Virus record (IMG/VR): IMGVR_UViG_3300047089_000069
Location: 1-42,187 of that record
Direction: 5' to 3' (one strand)
DNA from: a virus
Length of the DNA: 42,187 nt
Both the position numbers and the translations under genes were made by a program. Numbering within the stretch: the stretch's first letter is position 1; each line of letters opens with the position of its first letter. The notes below the pieces were generated by a model. That model saw only the letters and a program-made list of their open reading frames with translations, was not told the origin of the DNA and did not search any database. Shown here in pieces: positions 39,353 through 42,187 of this stretch.

Positions 39353-41641
39353 TCAAGGCCTCACCAGCACCCGCTGGTAGTTGCCGCCGGCGTGCGGCGC
39401 GTGCACGTAGAAATGCCCGTCAGGGGCCTGCACGGGTGGCCCGCCAGGGACAGGCGGCCCAGATACCGGAGGCCCGCCTGGTGCGGCTTGGGAACCAGAC
39501 GGGCCCCCGTCTCCACCCGCAGTGTCGCCGCTCGGCTGCGGGTTGAGGGCTTGCATGGCGTCGATCGCGGCGCCGGTCTGCGTGGCGTGCGCCTTGCCGA
39601 CCTCGTGATGAGCGAGGCTCAGCTTGTGCACGGCCGTGGCCTGGCTGAGCGCCGCGTCCGGACCGGTCATGGCGGCCTTGCGCTTGGCGTCGATCACCGC
39701 CGCCTGCGCCTGGGCCATGTTCTTGGTGCCCTCCGACTTGGTCTTGTCGATGGTGGCCTGCTGCATCTGAACCTTGGCCGGGTCTTGCTGGTTCATCAGC
39801 GCGTTCAACTTGTCCTTCTCCGAGCGCGGCAGCGGCGACAGCTCGATCAAGGCCGGCGGCGGGATCGGCATGCCCTTGAGGGCCAGAGCGCTCATCAGGT
39901 CGAACGAGTCACCCATGACGTTGGCGGTGTTCGGGCCCTCGTCCATCAGGATCTCGACGTCGAGGTTGCCAATGGCGTTGACCAGGATCGGCCGGCCATA
40001 CTCGTCGAGACCGATGCCGTTGACCTGGACATACTGCACCGTCTGCTGGTCCTTAGTGACGCGCAGATAGCGCTCGGCCTGCCAGTTGCGCTGCTGCGCC
40101 ACAAACAGGGCCCGGTAGATGCGCAGGCGCCAGCCATTCCACGACTCGAGGAACGGCCCGAGCTCGGCGAGCGAGGCCTGCTGCTGCATGGCCAGTGAGC
40201 GACCCGAAACGTCGGCCGGCGCGCCGCCTTGGGCGGCGAGCGCGGGGCTCGGGCCGAAATTGTCGATCTCCTGCTTGGCGTCCTGGTAGAATTGGGCTTG
40301 TTTTAAGAACTCAGCTTCTTGTGTGATGACTTCGATTTCATTTGGGTCTACTTCCCAAATCAAGACGCCATCGGCTCTTGCTGCTTCTGTTCTTTTGGTC
40401 TCGATGTCCTGGCCGTCTCCACCAAGAGCGCTTCGCCCGACCTTGAGCTGCCTGGCGCTGGCGATCCAGGCCATCTTCATTTTCGCAAAATTCATGGTGT
40501 CCTGCGGCCCGCGCAGGTGCCTCACGAAGCCGTAATGGTCGCCCTCCTCGTCGATCTGCACCACGAAGCCGATATAGCGACAGACGGTCTTGCCCTTCTC
40601 GTCGTAGAAAGGCGAGCGGCCGTAGTCGAGTATCGTCGAGCCGGCATAGAAGCAATAACGCCACTCGCCCTTGGTCCGATACCAATGCTCGACCAGTCTC
40701 AGCTTATTCTTGCCTTGCGACCACAAGTATTGCTTGTCGTATTCGAACTCGGTCTGCGAGTCGTCGCCATGCGAGCCCGAGGCCTCGTCCCAACCCGGCT
40801 TGCCGTCTTGCGGCGGGAACAGTTCCTCGAACTCGTCCTGGGTGACGAACTTCGACGTGCCCATGTAGCGGGCGTCTGAGAGGTCGTGCTGCAGGCTGCG
40901 CGGATCATAAAAGAAGGTGCGCGAGTCGACCGGGGCGACATCCGGGTTGCAATCGCCCTTGTCACCAGGCGGTAACCCCAGCTCGGCCACGACGAGGCCG
41001 TGGCAGCAGCCCATCACCAGCAGCGCCGACTCCTTGGTGTCCCAATGGCAGGCATCGAGCGCCGAGCGCACGCACTGCGTCGCCAGCTCGGCGCCGGCCT
41101 CGTCGGGCGCGTTGCGGCCGAAGGCCTTGGGGTCGCCGCGCATCTTCTTGAGCACCCCGACGATCGAGTTGATCTTGGGCCGCACGCGGTTGAACACGAT
41201 CGGCGCCTGGCGCCTGGCAAAGAAGTCCTTCAGCTGCTGCTTGGAGAATTGCTTGCCGTGATAGTACTCAATGGCGATCTTGGCCTCGGCGATCTCGTCG
41301 GCCTTGAGCGCCACGAAGTTTGAGAATTGCCGGCGCAGGTCGACGACGTCGGGCGGCTCGATCGGCTCCTTATCGTCCTCGGCCGGCGCCTCGCCGAGCG
41401 GCTTCAGCGCGAACACCGGCTTCACCAACGGTCCCTGCTGCGGCGGCATCATGCCGGGTTGCCCAGGAAGCATTTGACCGCCGCCGGGCGGCATACCTGG
41501 AGGCGCACCTTGCCCCGGAGGCAATGGCGCGGCGCCTAATCCAGGAGGGAGACCGCCCGGCGGCAGCATTCCGCCCAGCCCCAGCACACCACCAGGCTGG
41601 CGCGGAAACGGCAAGACATTGGCAGGCATCGGAGGCGGCAT
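39353..41641 (-). CDS. Portal protein (P22-like)
   Basis: The 762-residue portal forms the dodecameric ring at the head vertex through which DNA is packaged. After a Pro/Gly-rich N-terminus come segments characteristic of the P22 portal family: IEYYHGKQFSKQQLKDFFAR, then APIVFNRVRPKINSIVGVL, VDSRTFFYDPRSLQHDLSDA and RYMGTSKFVTQDEFEELF. Later landmarks are YCFYAGSTILDYGRSPFYD, FVRHLRGPQDTMNFAKMK and ISDYQ-like coiled regions. The C-terminus (about 700-762) is Pro/Gly-rich. ATG 41641 follows GAGGGG. It is downstream of terL. Confidence 0.9.
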   Translation of the reverse strand: MPPPMPANVLPFPRQPGGVLGLGGMLPPGGLPPGLGAAPLPPGQGAPPGMPPGGGQMLPGQPGMMPPQQGPLVKPVFALKPLGEAPAEDDKEPIEPPDVVDLRRQFSNFVALKADEIAEAKIAIEYYHGKQFSKQQLKDFFARRQAPIVFNRVRPKINSIVGVLKKMRGDPKAFGRNAPDEAGAELATQCVRSALDACHWDTKESALLVMGCCHGLVVAELGLPPGDKGDCNPDVAPVDSRTFFYDPRSLQHDLSDARYMGTSKFVTQDEFEELFPPQDGKPGWDEASGSHGDDSQTEFEYDKQYLWSQGKNKLRLVEHWYRTKGEWRYCFYAGSTILDYGRSPFYDEKGKTVCRYIGFVVQIDEEGDHYGFVRHLRGPQDTMNFAKMKMAWIASARQLKVGRSALGGDGQDIETKRTEAARADGVLIWEVDPNEIEVITQEAEFLKQAQFYQDAKQEIDNFGPSPALAAQGGAPADVSGRSLAMQQQASLAELGPFLESWNGWRLRIYRALFVAQQRNWQAERYLRVTKDQQTVQYVQVNGIGLDEYGRPILVNAIGNLDVEILMDEGPNTANVMGDSFDLMSALALKGMPIPPPALIELSPLPRSEKDKLNALMNQQDPAKVQMQQATIDKTKSEGTKNMAQAQAAVIDAKRKAAMTGPDAALSQATAVHKLSLAHHEVGKAHATQTGAAIDAMQALNPQPSGDTAGGDGGPSGSQAAPGGPPVSGPPVPGGPPVQAPDGHFYVHAPHAGGNYQRVLVRP

Positions 41642-41845
41642 TCAACCCCTCACTGCTGGGCTGGGCGGAAAACGCGGGTCAGGGCGCCACTGCACCCAAG
41701 GCTTGCCGTCCTTGTCGACAGAATGGATCTGATGGTCGGTGATCAAGACGACCGTGCGCCCCTCGGCCTCGGTCAGCAGGCAGCACTCGGCCTTGGACAG
41801 CGGCGCGTGCGGGCCAGGCACCGGCTTCATGCCCCAGTTGAGCAT
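41642..41845 (-). CDS. Small hypothetical protein before portal
   Basis: This is a 67-residue protein (PGPHAPLSKAECCLLTEAEG, then RTVVLITDHQIHSVDKDGKP) with beta-strand character, a CC pair and an aromatic, Arg/Pro-rich end. The stop directly precedes the portal ATG (TGA-ATG). It lies 1 bp after the 30-residue membrane peptide gene. Small proteins of this type between terL and portal are common in related phages, and none has a known role. Confidence 0.68.
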   Translation of the reverse strand: MLNWGMKPVPGPHAPLSKAECCLLTEAEGRTVVLITDHQIHSVDKDGKPWVQWRPDPRFPPSPAVRG

Positions 41846-41846
41846 C

Positions 41847-41939
41847 TCAGAAATAAGTCTTGGTGGTCACGATGCGCAGCCAGACCAGAAAGATGCCGAT
41901 GGCTATTCCGCCCGCGACCAAGCCGATGTCGAGCAGCAT
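41847..41939 (-). CDS. 30-residue single-pass membrane peptide
   Basis: The ATG lies in the terL stop region (TGATG at 41941-41937). The peptide MLLDIGLVAGGIAIGIFLVW is followed by LRIVTTKTYF, one membrane helix with a basic tail. Overlap with terL and tight spacing to the next gene support it, despite its length. Confidence 0.6.
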   Translation of the reverse strand: MLLDIGLVAGGIAIGIFLVWLRIVTTKTYF

Positions 41940-42187
41940 CACATATCCGTCACGTTGAGACGCTCGCGCGTCGGCTTCGACACCGAGTAACCCTTCATGC
42001 CGACCGGCTTCTCGACCCTCGGCAACGGCTTGACCCAAGGCCGCGACAGACAGGCATAACGACACTCGTCAACCGCGTGGTCCTCGGCGTCGGTGTCGAT
42101 GTCCTCGGGCCGGTCGTGGTCATGCTCCATCAGCGGCAGCGTCCTGATGAGATGCCGACAGGTGTCGAAGCAGAACAGCATCGGCGC
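41939..42187 (-). CDS. terL: Terminase large subunit (3' part, continues at base 1623 side)
   Basis: This is the C-terminal part of terL in the closed circle. The unique piece is 41939-42028, and 42029-42187 repeats bases 1-159. The end reads LSRPWVKPLPRVEKP and then VGMKGYSVSKPTRERLNVTDM in parts. It joins the frame at base 1 without a shift, completing 570 residues. The stop overlaps the next small gene. Confidence 0.92.
   Translation of the reverse strand, partial: APMLFCFDTCRHLIRTLPLMEHDHDRPEDIDTDAEDHAVDECRYACLSRPWVKPLPRVEKPVGMKGYSVSKPTRERLNVTDM
42029..42187. repeat. Right copy of 159-bp terminal direct repeat
   Basis: Identical to bases 1-159 except C at 42155 for A at 127, a synonymous difference in terL. 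The first 126 bases match perfectly. A mismatch within an assembly overlap suggests that reads from two closely related phages, or a sequencing error, contributed. Confidence 0.93.

Noticed and set aside
38525-40198. 557-residue plus-strand ORF
   Set aside because: It is a complement-frame shadow of the portal and 807-residue genes, with no start context and no protein family.
1-42187. tRNA genes
   Set aside because: I saw no cloverleaf with a conserved TTCRA arm on either strand. A dedicated tRNA search could still find one.

Overview
The window is most likely one complete, circularly permuted genome of a temperate podovirus with a P22-like head. Its first 159 bases recur as its last 159 bases with one mismatch, and the terminase large-subunit gene runs across that joint. 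The unit genome is therefore about 42,028 bp. High GC, alphaproteobacterial-phage protein families and a host-type PEP-CTERM sorting signal suggest an alphaproteobacterial host, perhaps Rhizobiales. The host is inference only.

Most genes lie on the minus strand. Read leftward from about 9.4 kb, an early block encodes a Cro-type HTH protein, a VRR-NUC nuclease, a Cas4-like Fe-S exonuclease, an SSB-tail-like protein, an AEP-type primase, a RepA-like helicase and small unknowns, ending at 2.37 kb. Terminase small and large subunits follow, then (across the joint) portal, small membrane proteins, an 807-residue unknown, a PEP-CTERM protein, a repeat protein, three signal-peptide proteins, scaffold, major capsid, a putative decoration protein, P22-type connector and stabilisation proteins, three putative ejection proteins, tail fibres, and a lysis module (one-TM protein plus GH19-like endolysin). 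A leftward terminator closes the run at about 12.76 kb.

The plus strand holds a short lysogeny and accessory module (9.6-13.1 kb): a signal-peptide protein, two small proteins, an excisionase-like protein, a tyrosine integrase, a repeat-studded attP candidate, a coiled-coil protein and a conserved phage hypothetical. A lone plus-strand membrane gene at 18.2 kb interrupts the minus-strand structural genes.

The most striking signal is four dispersed, solitary copies of a type I-C CRISPR repeat-like element, at 1740-1770, 9882-9912, 10007-10037 and 28366-28394. They share a hairpin with compensatory changes and a near-constant GGATCGAAAC end. No cas operon or array is present. Each copy is oriented to be transcribed with its neighbours: between terS and terL, twice in the first plus-strand gene, and just after the major capsid gene. 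This resembles RNA anti-CRISPRs (Racr, solitary repeat units). Other oddities are a roughly 50-codon stretch of terL whose coding signature sits in another frame, a PEP-CTERM cargo gene, and an iteron-like, G-tract-bearing region beside the helicase gene.
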